Shown here one piece after another: positions 36,434 to 47,744 of a DNA stretch of 64,000 nucleotides; the first letter of the stretch is position 1, and each line of letters begins with the position of its first letter. The notes under the pieces are model-generated. The model was given only the letters and a program-made list of their open reading frames with translations, was not told the DNA's origin and did no database searches. The position numbers and the translations under genes are program-made. This DNA is from Topomyia yanbarensis (Eukaryota > Arthropoda > Insecta > Diptera > Culicidae): positions 33,640,343-33,704,342 of the forward strand of contig NC_080671.1 of assembly GCF_030247195.1 (NCBI RefSeq), in the 5' to 3' direction.

Positions 36434-36470
36434 GCAGGGTCAGCTAGGACAAAATCCTAGCCGACCCTGC
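36434..36470. repeat. Hairpin in hAT copy 1, target of pogo insertion in copy 2
   Basis: GCAGGGTCAGCTAGGA and TCCTAGCCGACCCTGC can pair over 16 positions with one mismatch around a 5-nt loop. In the sister hAT copy the same arm (near 45194) is followed by a pogo-like element. Confidence 0.7.
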
Positions 36471-36606
36471 CCGTCTAATTCCTAGATGTGTCCTTTATAA
36501 TAAATTCCATTTTTTCCAAATGTGACAGGAATGTTTTAATGGTCACGGTTCAAATAAGTTAAGTTTGTTTATTGGGGCTTTAACCTCCTAGTCGTTCGCC
36601 CGCGGT

Positions 36607-37063
36607 TCAAGTAAGTGGTATCAGATCTTGTAGCCGAACATTGATTTTCTCATCATCCATATATATATGAGAATCAAATTTGTTGAATAACATAAGTACT
36701 GAATGCCTGACAAGGTAGAACTCGTTAAAGGCGAAGTTCGTAAGCATAACCTCTATTTGCACCTTCAGCAAATATTTCCCACCATGAAATTCGGTTATGC
36801 AAAAATTCCGGAAGTCAATAGCCTCCACGTTTGGCTGGAGCACCACTTCTTGCTTCTGCGATTCAATCATCCTACGGATCACCCCAGCAAGAATTAAAGT
36901 AACAGTTTCTTTTGTTCTTCCGACGAGTCACACAATATGAAAGGAAGTGTGTTATCAAACTCGTCATACTGAGTAGATATCGTGACCGATGTCTTCGGTG
37001 GCTCGAAATAGCAATCTTCCTCACCATTCTCCCATTAATTTGTTGAAACCAAACAAGATACAA
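36607..37063 (-). pseudogene. Coding remnant shared by both hAT copies
   Basis: Two minus-strand frames (37063-36872 and 36882-36607) give peptides such as MYLVWFQQINGRMVRKIA and YMDDEKINVRLQDLIPL. Almost the same peptides come from 47328-47744 in the second hAT copy, so the segment belongs to the family and was present before the copies separated. The YMDDEKINVRLQDL part is similar in layout to VYIENDNVEVRLHDL in the non-LTR ORF1 remnant at 40.96 kb, which suggests captured retroelement sequence. Frames are broken in both copies. The protein's function is not recognisable. Confidence 0.45.
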
Positions 37064-37178
37064 TTTTTTTACGAGTTACCGAACAACATGTTGCTTCTTC
37101 AATTTATTTTTGAAAAATTTCGGGGGGGGGGGGCTTTAGCCCCCTAGCCCCCCCTCTGGCTACGTGCCTGAAGTTAGG

Positions 37179-38243
37179 GCATTGTTTAGATTCAACGTAC
37201 TTACAAGTTAACCAAACTCGCAGTGAACGATACTCGCAGTGTCATAATTCGTATGAACAACAGAAACAACGCCGTTGAATTTAGAACAACAGTTGATTTT
37301 TCGAAAATAATAAAATCTATGTAAGTTTGATAAATTATTGAAAGTTCAAAAAGTAGTAAGTAGTCTAACAGACTCCAAACAAAAAGAAGCAATGTGGAAT
37401 TGCTTTCAAACCCCTATAATTTATTTTGTTGTATAATATGGCAATGAAGTCAAAGAACGCCGTGCATTCAGTTGATTACAATGCAGTGTTTTTCTAGTCA
37501 TCCTTATAGCTTGCGAATTGTTTCGTTCGGAATTTTCGTTTAGGAGATATGAATTAATGAGTCCTATACAAACCAGTACCATGAAAAAGAAATGATCCAA
37601 ACTAATAAGTAGCTAAAGACTTAGAAAAGCTAATGATTGTCGAAAGAGTTCCTGGATATTTAAACTACTTTGGAGGCATGAGCATTCTTGAAACTACAAG
37701 TCGTAATTTTTTTTCCAGAAAATATGTTTAGTTAGCTTTCCAGTACAACTCAGTGTCATTTGTGGCTACACAGTAATGTAGTCAGATCAACCATCTGTTC
37801 ATTGCACAAATTCCGATTGTAATCCTCGCTAGTTTACTTGTAGAATACGGAACACTCAAAAGAAACGTACACTGAATTATCCACCGCCTATCTCTACTAA
37901 TTGTGACTGCCGTTGAAACTTCAATTGAAGCGTTCTCAGCATAGGACAAAGTTTGGCAACTGAAATCTTTGCTAATTTACATCTCGTATCGCGAGTTCAG
38001 GAGAGTCTTTGGGAGACTTTTTTCCCGATCTTATTTGTTAATAAAATGAATGTACATTTTTGATATTATCATCATCATGTATGCCTAGTTGTCAAATAAA
38101 ATATTTAAATATATCACTTATCAAAAAAATAAAAAAGATGCGAAGAGTTACCGAAAACGCACATGGAATGTCTCTTCAAAATTTCCATTTTCATACATAC
38201 ATCGAATGAAATAGAAATTGATGTTGATATTGATGGTTTTTGG
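37179..38243. other. No recognisable gene
   Basis: AT-rich DNA. Frames of about 63 codons carry no motif. Confidence 0.45.
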
Positions 38244-38348
38244 TCACATGCCTTTCCATAGTGCAACGTTTCGAAAGGATATCCCTCCATCTTCAGGGGA
38301 AAGCAGGGTGTGAACATAAATTAGTTATTTGTTTATTTGTTGTATCAA
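38244..38348 (-). repeat. 105-bp direct repeat with hammerhead-like core, copy 1
   Basis: On the minus strand the sequence has CTGAAGA (38296-38290), a 6-bp stem II GGAGGG/CCTTTC closed by ATAT, then GAAAC (38272-38268). CTTTCC upstream could pair with GGAAAG downstream as stem I. This is the layout of a type I hammerhead ribozyme with a very short stem III, as described in Penelope-like elements. The same 105 bp recurs in direct orientation at 39780-39884 (about 92% identical). Confidence 0.6.
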
Positions 38349-38399
38349 CACCAACAGACCTCTTGGTCCCAATTGTGGTTTCTAGCCTAGTTACATTTA

Positions 38400-39640
38400 A
38401 GGATAGATAAAATTCTAAAACTATAGAGCAATACACTCTGGCAGACAGTAATTCCAAGATGAATAGGGTTTGACAGCAGTCCCCCCCTCTCGTCTCTGAA
38501 GTTTATTGCTATCCGCAAGATGAACCATAACTGCTTTGAATGCTCGAGTCGAACAAACAGTTGTTGAACTAGATCGGATGACGTTTTCGCGCAAACGTGA
38601 CTGTTGAGCATTTGGTCGGGTTCAAAACTGTTCAGATCACGCCACATACTGAAACTGTTCAGTTTACTTTGAAGAAATTCGGTATCGGTTGGATACCGCA
38701 TCTGCGAAAAATCTTCATATTGTCGGCGAAGGAGAGACGGGGTCCTTGTAGTTTGATGTTGACGTTATTAAAATAGAGGAAAAATATTACTGGAAAGAGA
38801 TGACTTCCTTGCGGGATGTCTGCAGAGCAGATAGATAATCCTTAACGCTGAATTGAAGATGCCTCCCATCGAGATAGGAACGAAACCAGCGAATATGACC
38901 GTGACTCTAGCTTGGCTATTGCGATATCATGGTTGATTATGTCGAAGGCCGCGGATAGATCCATGTAAAAAGTATTGGTTTGTAGTCCGTCCGCGGATCC
39001 GTCGAACACATACGTTGTGAATGAAAGCGACGTTAACGATCGTTTAGACATAAAACCATGCTAGTCGTCTGCGATTTAGTACACACAGTGAAAGAACATC
39101 CCTAATAAAAAAAATATTATAGACGAACTTTAACCCATATAGTTAAACGATTCCACATATTGTTTGGATGATACCCTGAACAGGTCGTTAGGCTCTTGAA
39201 TAAAAAGATGTTTATTAGCGATCCAAAATATCCAGCTCGATGGATACAACACCTAAACACGAAATTCCTCGGTAATTATCGATGTTCGATTTGTTTCCCT
39301 TTTTATGGACTGGAAACATATGGGCCGCGTTCCAACAAGTAGGAAATATTTCAGTAGCGAGAGATAGCTCAAAGACTCGTCGAAAAATCCACCGCTGATA
39401 CACTTTTCGACAAAAATCGAGGGTACGCCATCTGGACCCGGAGAACTAGATGCCTTCAGCTTTGAGTTTGATGTAAGAATGGTATTATTATCGATGCAAA
39501 TTCGGTTGATTGAGTGTCTTAAAGAAGGAGTGAAATTCGAGACAGCCTGTGGCGATTCGTGATGTAGGCCGCTTGTCGGAAAAAAAACACGGCGGAGAAA
39601 AGCTGACAGATTTCCCTAGTGTCGGAGCCTAAAACTCCTT
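38400..39640 (-). pseudogene. CR1-like reverse transcriptase pseudogene between the direct repeats
   Basis: Reading the minus strand from 39640 downward, successive frames give ASSSPGPDGVPSIFVEKC, VHKKGNKSNIDNYRGISCL, TFYMDLSAAFDIINHDIA and further RT-like segments, joined by several frameshifts and stops. The palm motif A equivalent (DLSAAFD) is visible. The region between it and the YRGISCL block is altered and no clean FADD box survives. It is a decayed non-LTR RT of CR1/Jockey-group type, lying precisely between two 105-bp direct repeats. Confidence 0.7.
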
Positions 39641-39779
39641 TTAGTGATATACAAGATGGTAACCCGGATTCGCTGCTCATTCATATACGTCCAGAACTAG
39701 TTATGCTTAGTATCTGGAGAAGGTTCGTCTGCTTTGCCGTTTGTATTCGTGGTTGAGTTGAAAGTAGTGAAAAATTTGA

Positions 39780-39884
39780 TCACATGCCTTCCCATAGTGC
39801 AACGTTTCGAAAAGATATCCCTTCATCTTCAGGGTAAAGAAGGGTTTGAACATAAATTAGTTATTTACTTATTTGTTGTATCAA
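39780..39884 (-). repeat. 105-bp direct repeat with hammerhead-like core, copy 2
   Basis: The same motif order as copy 1. Stem II is GAAGGG/CTTTTC, so both strands have changed relative to copy 1 while all six positions still pair (G-U counted). CTGAAGA lies at 39832-39826 and GAAAC at 39808-39804. No Penelope-type RT is adjacent. Confidence 0.6.
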
Positions 39885-40955
39885 AAATGTAAGAAATGTA
39901 AAAATTGATTTCATGTTTCGTGTTCCACTCGTCAGTAACTAACACCAACTTGCTGTCATTTAGAAGATGTATCAAAACTAACACTAAAGTTAGACACTAA
40001 AGTTGTACAAAACGTAATGCAAGTGTCTTATGCGTCCAGAAATTTGGCAGTTTTTAATCGCCTTAGGACAGTTGATTATCAGGGTAACGCTACTGTAGCT
40101 ATCTAATATACAGTTGTTATCTTGTGGAGCTGGTTGAGAGGTTCTTAAATCATGACCACGAACGGAATCGAAACAACTGACGATCAATATCGCGACTGCG
40201 GCAAAGGATTCAAAACATCTCATATCAGCTGCGTTGTAAAGCGATGGAGGTAGCTTGCGACGACAGCTAGATGATGAGCTAGAAGCGTGAATCGTATCAG
40301 CCGTTGTATGGTTGCAATTTAAATAAAAATACTTGCCGCGAATGACGGCTTGGAAGACTCCATATTCATCAACACATTCGCACAGAGGACCGGGACGAAT
40401 GCCGGCAAAGTCTCGACTGTGGCGGGGGATCCAGGACTTTTACGGTACCGCTTGACATGGGCACTCCTTCACAATGTCGGTAACAGGAACGACAGTATGT
40501 TTGTTAATAAACAGAAATATTTTTGAAGCATGGATCATGTCCAGTGCGCTGGAGGTTTTTTGCGTCGAGGGCCTGTCTAACGTGGAGAAGGAAGGAAAAC
40601 GACATGTATGGCGTAAAAACTATATTAGATTTTCAACACATGAATAGAAAAGCTGTCCAAATTCAAATATTTTCTACTTCTGTCCGAGTAAGTAAGACCT
40701 ACAAACGAGCAAAGCGAACGACAACTGGAAACCTCTCAATATGCGTGTCTAGAAAACAAAGGAAATATGGTATTTATTCTCGCCATCATGAGTAAAGATA
40801 ACGAAAAAGCTCTACTCCGACGCAACGCTGCGATCGTTGACTTTAACTTTTGTTTAATGTGACCGAATTTTCGTGAAGTGGTATACCTTCTGGAGGTGAA
40901 AATGATGCCTTAGGCTTACGGAGGTTATTTATCTTCAGTATCATCATCTCCGGAA
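39885..40955. other. No recognisable gene
   Basis: Frames on both strands of 77-90 codons have no domain. The DNA around 40130-40460 is somewhat GC-richer. Confidence 0.4.
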
Positions 40956-40959
40956 TGCA

Positions 40960-41388
40960 GAATTGATATCATTTAACACGTTAGTCCAAGCCGAACGTTT
41001 CGTTTTGCAGAATAATTTAAAAAACATGGTTGAAAGTAACAACATTGGAATTCAGATTTCCGTGTATATAGAAAATGACAATGTAGAGGTAAGGCTACAT
41101 GACTTATCACTGCGTACCCCTCATGAGCTAATTGCCGAATGCATGTCGCAATACGGAGATGAAGAATCCGTTATATCTGATACTTGGAGAAACTTCTTCC
41201 CGTGTATTTCTAACAGTGTTCTAGTGGTGAGAATGCGGGTCGAACTACTATTAATCAAATTACACCCAAAACATTTTCCCAATGCAAATAATGCATTACA
41301 TCGTTTCGTACATATTCCGAATTATTGTAAAGCCATTATGGCATCGGCATTGTACCAACATAACATCATCCATAATAAAACAAATTGA
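40960..41388 (+). pseudogene. Non-LTR retrotransposon ORF1 (gag-like) remnant
   Basis: The frame encodes VYIENDNVEVRLHDLSLRT, then ELIAECMSQYGDEESVI, then DTWRNFFPCISNSVLVVRMR. This order matches the RNA-binding-fold region of ORF1 proteins from mosquito non-LTR retrotransposons of RNase H-bearing clades, where it normally leads into CCHC zinc knuckles. Here the frame diverges after VRMR and ends at 41388 without knuckles. The 5' start is unclear. It is isolated, with no ORF2 downstream, so it is a dead fragment. Confidence 0.5.
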
Positions 41389-43404
41389 ATTAAATGATAC
41401 GTTAAAGTATTGCACATTCGCTTGTAAAAGTGTTAGTTCATTTTGCTAGCTTTGCTTTTGCCCGACAAGATGTATTCCACACAAATGTTTCATGGAAGTG
41501 TGTACGAAATTCTATCAACATACACAGTGACGCTGTTTTGTCTGCAAACAACTCAACCTCGTACATGCTATGCCCTAGTCCAGTGACTTGTTAAAGCTCT
41601 TTCAACGTCTATCAGTTATACTACGAACATGGTAATTATGAAAAGATTCACCAATGTTTTTCAGCTGAACACGGGTTACGTTTAAAATTACTAAAATTAT
41701 GGTAATTTATACCTGCTGTCCACGGTTTCCGCCATGTTGTAAAAAAATATTTTCTCCGCGATCTTGTAACTAAGGTATTCTCACAAAATACAGTTTTAAG
41801 GAGAAATCTTGACCATGTTTAAGAGTTGAAGTTAATGGAAATGGAAATAATAATGAACGACCCATCTATCATTGGTAAATATTATATAAGCGAATTCTAA
41901 AATGTTCAAGATTTGATTCTTCATCTAAATTCCAAAAATAGACAAAAATCGAGCGTTTAATGCGCTCATCGCTCAGAGCTGGAAGATGGAAAAATCGACG
42001 AACGTAATAGCATTATCGGTAAGATCTTATTGTATATTTAGATTAGACTGTTTATTGCGAATATTAGTTTCAGGTCACGGTTTTACAATTCTCTTCCTGA
42101 CTGGAAAGGCGCTCAATGATTTTCGAAGCCCATCTGGTCATTTGGGGTTTACATCTAGCCAAGCAGAAGGTGTCTTGTTGCCGCTGATATATTGTCTACC
42201 AAAATTCATGCGCTATAACTTCCTAAGAAAAAAATTCGAACAATTTATGACATGAAGGGAAGACAAACCTATAATATTCGGAAGTCAAGACATAGCTTTC
42301 TGACTGCGTCTCATCAGTATCTGGCAGAACCAACGTGGCTACCAGGTAGACATAATAATCCGCTCTATGGTAACACTATCTTTTCTCTGGCTGCTTCGTT
42401 CCTAGTTTTGGAACAATTTCTTGAAAATTCACTGTCTCTTTGGCAATGTTCCGAATCGATGTTTTGGGTAATAAAATGTATCCATATTGATAATATATCT
42501 CTATTTAGTGATAGTATCATATTTCCCAAATAAAAAGAAACACATGAACATTTTAACTGATACGCATAGTATGTATTGCTTCTAAGTTTATAAGGTAAAT
42601 TTTGATGTAATTTTTAGGTAAAAATCAGAAGAAAAACCGTTGAGTTTTAAAAGGCCTTGCTGCTAAGGACATCCATTTTCGATACATATTAAAAATAAAA
42701 CTATTTATTTTAAAAAATCCCTATTGTCTTCCATGTGTTTATACAAAGTTCAATAGACTTGTTAAAATTTATATTAAATATAACCAGACATGAAAACCGT
42801 AATTGACATAAATAAGACAGTGACCATTACACCATTAGGTGTTTTAATAGAAGTTTATGCTTCAGGAAACAACTATTACCCTAATACTGCACAAGCCACG
42901 TATAATACCGTTTCTGGTCTAGCAAGAAGTCCCGCGTGTCGTTGGTGCTATTGCGCGAGAAGACGCGGGTGAATAAGAGACAAAAAAAAGCAAACCAACA
43001 CGGAAGCGAAGCAACAGTCTCCAACATCACGCTTGGTTTGTTGTTTTTGCTGTAGCTACTTGTGCCGCATAGTATGCGATGCCTACTCGTTTCTATCGCT
43101 ATATGCAGCAACTACGCTGTACAGAACAAACTAACGGAGAGTTATACAACACTCAACCCGCACCGCAAAGAACTGACAGCCGCTGTCGAAGTCACCACCA
43201 TCGTCGTCGTAGTCGTCGTGGTCGTAATCGTTACATAGTATACTTGTAGATGCAGTCTTAACGTAATAGTGTACGGAGTACTAAGCTGTTATTCGAACAA
43301 GAACGCGAAAGGGCATAGAGAGTTTCTCACACTGTTATGACAGTTGACGACTATCGAAAGGTTTCGACTGTTGGTATTATTCTTCCTCATCTCACTATAT
43401 TAAA
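41389..43404. other. No recognisable gene
   Basis: AT-rich up to about 42980. From 42990 to 43330 the DNA is GC-richer with a CGTCGT-type triplet tract (43203-43228). Plus-strand frames of 60-93 codons at 41986-42972 carry no known motif. Confidence 0.4.
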
Positions 43405-43725
43405 ATGCTTTCTGAAGAAAAAAAAAGTCAGAATGCTGAACCAACGTACATTTTAGAAATTTTATTCAATCAAATGGCCAGAGGTGTTATAGACCACTTG
43501 CTACGATCCAGTTCAACTTACATAAACACGCACGCTCCACATCTACCAATTCTCGAACATTACGAGAACGAGCACAATACTTTTTTATGTAAATCAACGC
43601 CGGTCAGCCCCCAGAGCGTAATGATGCACCACAAACGCCAACCCTCTTCGGCAAAACAGAGCAAAAGTAGCCACCGAAAAGCGCATGAGAAGAAAAAAAA
43701 ACAACATTCGAAAAGCGACGAATGA
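43405..43725 (+). CDS. Possible small lysine/serine-rich protein
   Basis: A 106-codon frame begins with an ATG in good insect context (TTAAAATG). The first 50 residues are mixed hydrophobic and polar (ILEILFNQMARGVIDHLL could be one amphipathic helix). The end is strongly basic (KAHEKKKKQHSK), like a nuclear localisation or nucleic-acid-binding tail. No family is recognised and there is no visible intron or poly(A) signal support. It may be fortuitous in this GC-richer stretch. It is listed because composition and start context are better than for other short frames here. Confidence 0.18.
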   Translation: MLSEEKKSQNAEPTYILEILFNQMARGVIDHLLRSSSTYINTHAPHLPILEHYENEHNTFLCKSTPVSPQSVMMHHKRQPSSAKQSKSSHRKAHEKKKKQHSKSDE

Positions 43726-44858
43726 AAGCAGCAGCGAAAACAAAAGTATGCCACCATAACGCATCATGCAACCACCCCAACATCACCACCCCAAATCAGC
43801 CCCATCAACCACAACAACAACGGCAGCATGGAATGGCACGCCGCTTGCTGAGATGGCATAATCGACCTGCACCATTTCGCAATCCTTTTAATTAGTTATT
43901 ACCCAGTTTTCGAACCGAAAAAAAGAGTAAGCATCAACCAGTGCACTCTCTTTCTCCGTGGATGCGGCCGCAATATTCTTTCTTCTTCCTTCAACCGTAA
44001 ACAATCTCGCTCGCGCGCTGCTTCGCGCTCAGTTTACTTCGGGTAAGCAGAGGATAGGCGGATGGTTGGCGCGTAACCTATCGCCTAACCAAAGTGCATA
44101 CAGCGATCCGGAGAAATGCGCCTCACGGATACTCTCTTTCTCCGTCCATCTTACGCTCACCTCGAATGGTCGATCGTATCCCACCCCAACTATACCCGAT
44201 ACTCCGATGTTGGGTGTACGCGACGGGATGAGATTACATACATTCGTTTGCTCTCAGTAAATGAGCTCTTTCTCCCTTTCGCAACACGTACATTCGGCAC
44301 ACTCTACAAGTGGCTGATAGGGTCGGGTACCGCATCATTTTTAAATGAGATTTACGTTTTGATCAATTATGATGATTGTCCCATGATCCCTACTGCAATT
44401 TCTATACTGCATTCATTTATTGTTGAGGTTGAAAAGAATTCGATTCACGAACATCCTGATTCTGTATTTCTCTTTCAGTGTAGAAATCATATCAACGAGC
44501 TTTCATTTTTAATAACTCCAGTTCGTGTTATTCTACATGAAAAACCCAAATATATTCATATTCCATGTGAAATATTCAAAAATTTACTCTAGCAATAGTT
44601 TTTTTTAGTTCAGATAGTTTATTTAACACGGCACATGCGTTAGATTTAAGGTATCGGAGTATTTGCGATTCAATTTTTTTGGTAATTTCTTAAAACAAAG
44701 TTGAACAATGCGAGAGTTTCTTTAAACTAGTGATAGATTCTGATAATTTTCAGTTTGCTAAGGTGGATGGATAAAGCTTACTTAAAACTAAGGAGACAAC
44801 TCAGTGAAACAGATAGTTATAACTAAAGGAATACTTCAACATCAGTATAGTATAGGAT
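43726..44858 (+). other. GC-richer stretch with initiator-like site and an unassigned frame
   Basis: A TCAGTT initiator-like word lies at 44029-44034 in a CpG-rich context, followed by GGGTAAGC, which could act as a 5' splice site. A plus-strand frame at 44116-44592 (158 codons) includes IPTAISILHSFIVEVEKN and ends KYIHIPCEIFKNLL, with no domain I recognise. From 44593 to 44858 the DNA is AT-rich and featureless. Confidence 0.25.
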
Positions 44859-45216
44859 CAGGCCCGTAGCCAGGGTTTTGTTTCGGGAGGGGCTTAAAAA
44901 AAATTGCATAATGCAATTTAGTCACTAGAAACTAAATAAAATTTTGAAAAGTTCTTAATGAAATGTTGAAATACGGAACGCATTCCCCGCATAAAATGAA
45001 ATTGTGTGTCAATAAAAATACTATTAAAATGACGCGAAAGTAAAAACTGTCTTCTCAAACATCCTCAATGATGGTGCTGACTGTTGATTTTAAGATACTA
45101 GAGTTGGCAAATGTTTGTTTTTCAGGTATTGGAGACTATGGATGTGCAAAGATATAATGTGCATAATGATACTATCGCATTATGTTTTTACATGCAGGGT
45201 CAGGTAGGAGGAAATA

Positions 45217-47288
45217 CAGGTATACCTCGATAGTACGTACCCTCGATAGTATGTACCCTCGATAGTACGTACATTTTGCCTCGATAGCACGTACACCTAC
45301 CATCAAACATTTTTTTCGTTTGATTTTATAAACTTCAACAAAATAGGATAAATTTTGTGAAAGTTCTATGGATTTCTGCGTACTTTAAAGAAGTTTTGTG
45401 CTACTTAGCGTAGTTCTGTAAAGTCCAGCAAAGTATTTCAAACTTTAAGTAAGTCATGAATTTATCGTGGAAATCTAACAAGTATAAAACAATTCTTCAA
45501 GCTTTAGGGACGGCCTACCAGTTTCAGGAAAGTCTTTTATATTTTGGGAGATTGCCAGCTTACAAGAAGATCCTCAATACTTCAGATAATTTGTGCGACA
45601 CTCAGATTAGTTATTGTTTGGTTTTGTCAAACTTCAGAGTATCTTAATGGACTTTGAGGACGATTTTCAAAGGTAGTATGGAATTTAGGAAATACTTTAG
45701 AGACTTTCTATACTAACACTTTCTACAGAAAGCAGAGTGTTCACGATTTTCACACATATTTTACCAACCTCGGGAAATTCTGCGAACTGAACATTTAGAA
45801 ATATTATTACAGTTTCAGTAGATTTTGTTAACGGCTATCGGTTCACCGCGGTGATTCAGTCAAGCTGTACTGAACTTCAAGAAAATCCTACGATATTAAG
45901 TTATATATGGAGAATCTCTGGAAAGTTCACGAAATTTCAAGAATATTCTAAGAATTAATGGAAAATCTTTTAAACATCAGGGGGCGTCTGGAAATTTTAT
46001 AAAATTCTATCAAGCTTAAAAAAGTGCCAAGTGCGTTGCAAGGAACTCACAATTAATTTCAACGAAGTATTTCGAGAAAAACTTACAGAATTAGAAAAGA
46101 GACGAATATCAAAGAACCTCTTCAAGCTTTAGGTACGGCATGTCCCACAAGCTTCTGAAAAGTCTTACTAACTTTAAGCAAAATTGTAAAATTTCAAGAC
46201 ATTATTCGAACATCAAAAAAGATTTTTGGCAATTTTGAAGGTTAAAATCATGAGCGATGATAAAACGGTTTGCGATGAACGATCTTCAAACATTATGCAC
46301 ATAAAATTTGAGTGGTGGGTCCCATGCATTCTAGGAAATACAATATTTAGAATAGAATTGGCGAGATTCGCAAGGCTTACGACTTCGATGAAGTCTGGTA
46401 GTACTCATAGAGCTGAAAAAACACATCTAAATGAGCGTTTTCTTAATACCTCGTTTGGGGTTCCTGTGAGTGTGATTAAATAAATGTATCCACCATATTT
46501 AGTGGCTCAAGAAATATGTCCTAGCTCAGCAAGACCTATCTTATGTAGTCAAAAACTATGCTTTATATACCTTTTAGCTCATATCCCGGCATAATTTTAA
46601 TTTAAAATCATATCGACTTTGCAAATATATTTTAGAGGTTTTAGAATTTATTAACGACCAAAATTGAAAGGAATAATAAACCAACCTAAATTCTCATATG
46701 TAAAAGAGAAGAATTGTTATTGCGCCCACAAAACGGGAAATATTAGTTTCTTCCTATAGTTTGATAAATTATACTGTTATTATTACACTAATAAAATATA
46801 CAAAAACAACTCCTTCTGTTTCAAGAAAATCAAAAATTCCAGGAATTCTTCAGGGAATTTCTATGAATTTCAAGCAAATCTTACGAATTTCAGAGATTCA
46901 GGATAGTTCTAGAACTTTAAAGAAGTCCTACGAAAATCAATAAAATCCAGTAAAAATCCAGCATAATAAATTTTGGGAAATGCTTAAGACAATGCTACCA
47001 AATTCAAAGGAACTTTACGAGACCAAGGAAATATTTTTAATCTCCATTTTCAAGCATCCTGGTTGATGGAAACACTAAAATTCTAAGATTAAGTACTTGG
47101 TGATAGGTCGGTTTATCACTAATGGGGTGATGAATTTAGTGATAAATTATATTTTTGTAAAGTTTCATTCAATATGAAACATAAAAAGTAATATTTTGAA
47201 TTGTATTTTTGTGACTCGATAGTACGTACGTTTCGATAGTACGTACGCTAAACGAAGCGATGGTGTACGTACTATCGAGATATACCTG
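45217..47288. mobile_element. Pogo/Tigger-like element, non-autonomous
   Basis: The left end is CAGGTATACCTCGATAGTAC and the right end, read inverted, is CAGGTATATCTCGATAGTAC. TA flanks both sides (45215-45216 and 47289-47290). The terminal zone carries further CGATAGTACGTAC copies: at least four at the left and two or more at the right. The interior has no transposase. Instead it is a monotonous run of degenerate words such as GGAAAGTC, CTACGAA, TTTCAAG and TAAAGAAGT. A TTCAAGCTTTAG(G)-ACGGC block occurs twice (45496 and 46122). Confidence 0.8.
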
Positions 47289-47327
47289 TATGTCGGTCCC
47301 CCTTGATTCTCACCACAAAAACACCAT

Positions 47328-47744
47328 TTAATATATAGATGTGTCCTTTATAATGAATTCCATTTTTTCTAAATGTGACTGGAATCTTTTAATAGCCACG
47401 GTGCAAGTAAGTGGTGTCAGATCCTGTAGCCGAGCATTGATTTTCTCATCGTCCATATATATGAGGATCAACCACGTGTTATAAGTTGCTATGCAAAATG
47501 CCTGGTTTCGCCTGGGCTGAACTTCTTGCTTCTGCGACTTAATCATTCGACAGATCCACACAGCAAGAATAACAAGCAAGTAACAGTTTCTTTTGCTCTT
47601 TCGATGAGTCACACAATATGAAGGGAACTGTTTTATTACACTCAGCATACAGAGTAGATATCGTGACCGCTGTCTTCGGTGGTTCGAAACAGCAATCATC
47701 CTCACAATTCTCGCATTAATTTGTTGAAACCAAACAAGATACAA
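47328..47744 (-). pseudogene. Coding remnant of hAT copy 2
   Basis: A 138-codon minus-strand frame is nearly the same as the fragments at 36607-37063: QQINARIVRMIAVSNHRR, SQKQEVQPRRNQ and YMDDEKINARLQDLTPLT. Here the pieces are fused in one frame after an internal deletion that removes the segment containing FRNFCITEFHGG. Its role is unknown. Conservation of the reading frames between two diverged copies hints that the parental element encoded a protein. Confidence 0.4.

Larger units (their letters stand above)
32238..37170. mobile_element. Large hAT-type element, copy 1
   Basis: The left end is CAGGCCCGTAGCCAG and the right end, read inverted, is CAGGCACGTAGCCAG. Flanking octamers AAGTTAAG (32230-32237) and AAGTTAGG (37171-37178) match at 7 of 8 positions, as expected for an old hAT insertion. 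Just inside the right end is a G-run followed by CTTTAGCCCCCTAGCC. The 4.9 kb interior includes a SINE, a 1.8 kb palindrome, a hairpin at 36434-36470 and minus-strand coding remnants. No intact hAT transposase is seen. A shorter relative lies at 44859-47815. Confidence 0.8.

Noticed and set aside
38244..39884. LTR retrotransposon with 105-bp LTRs
   Set aside because: Repeats lack TG...CA ends, a primer-binding site and a polypurine tract, and the enclosed RT is of non-LTR type.
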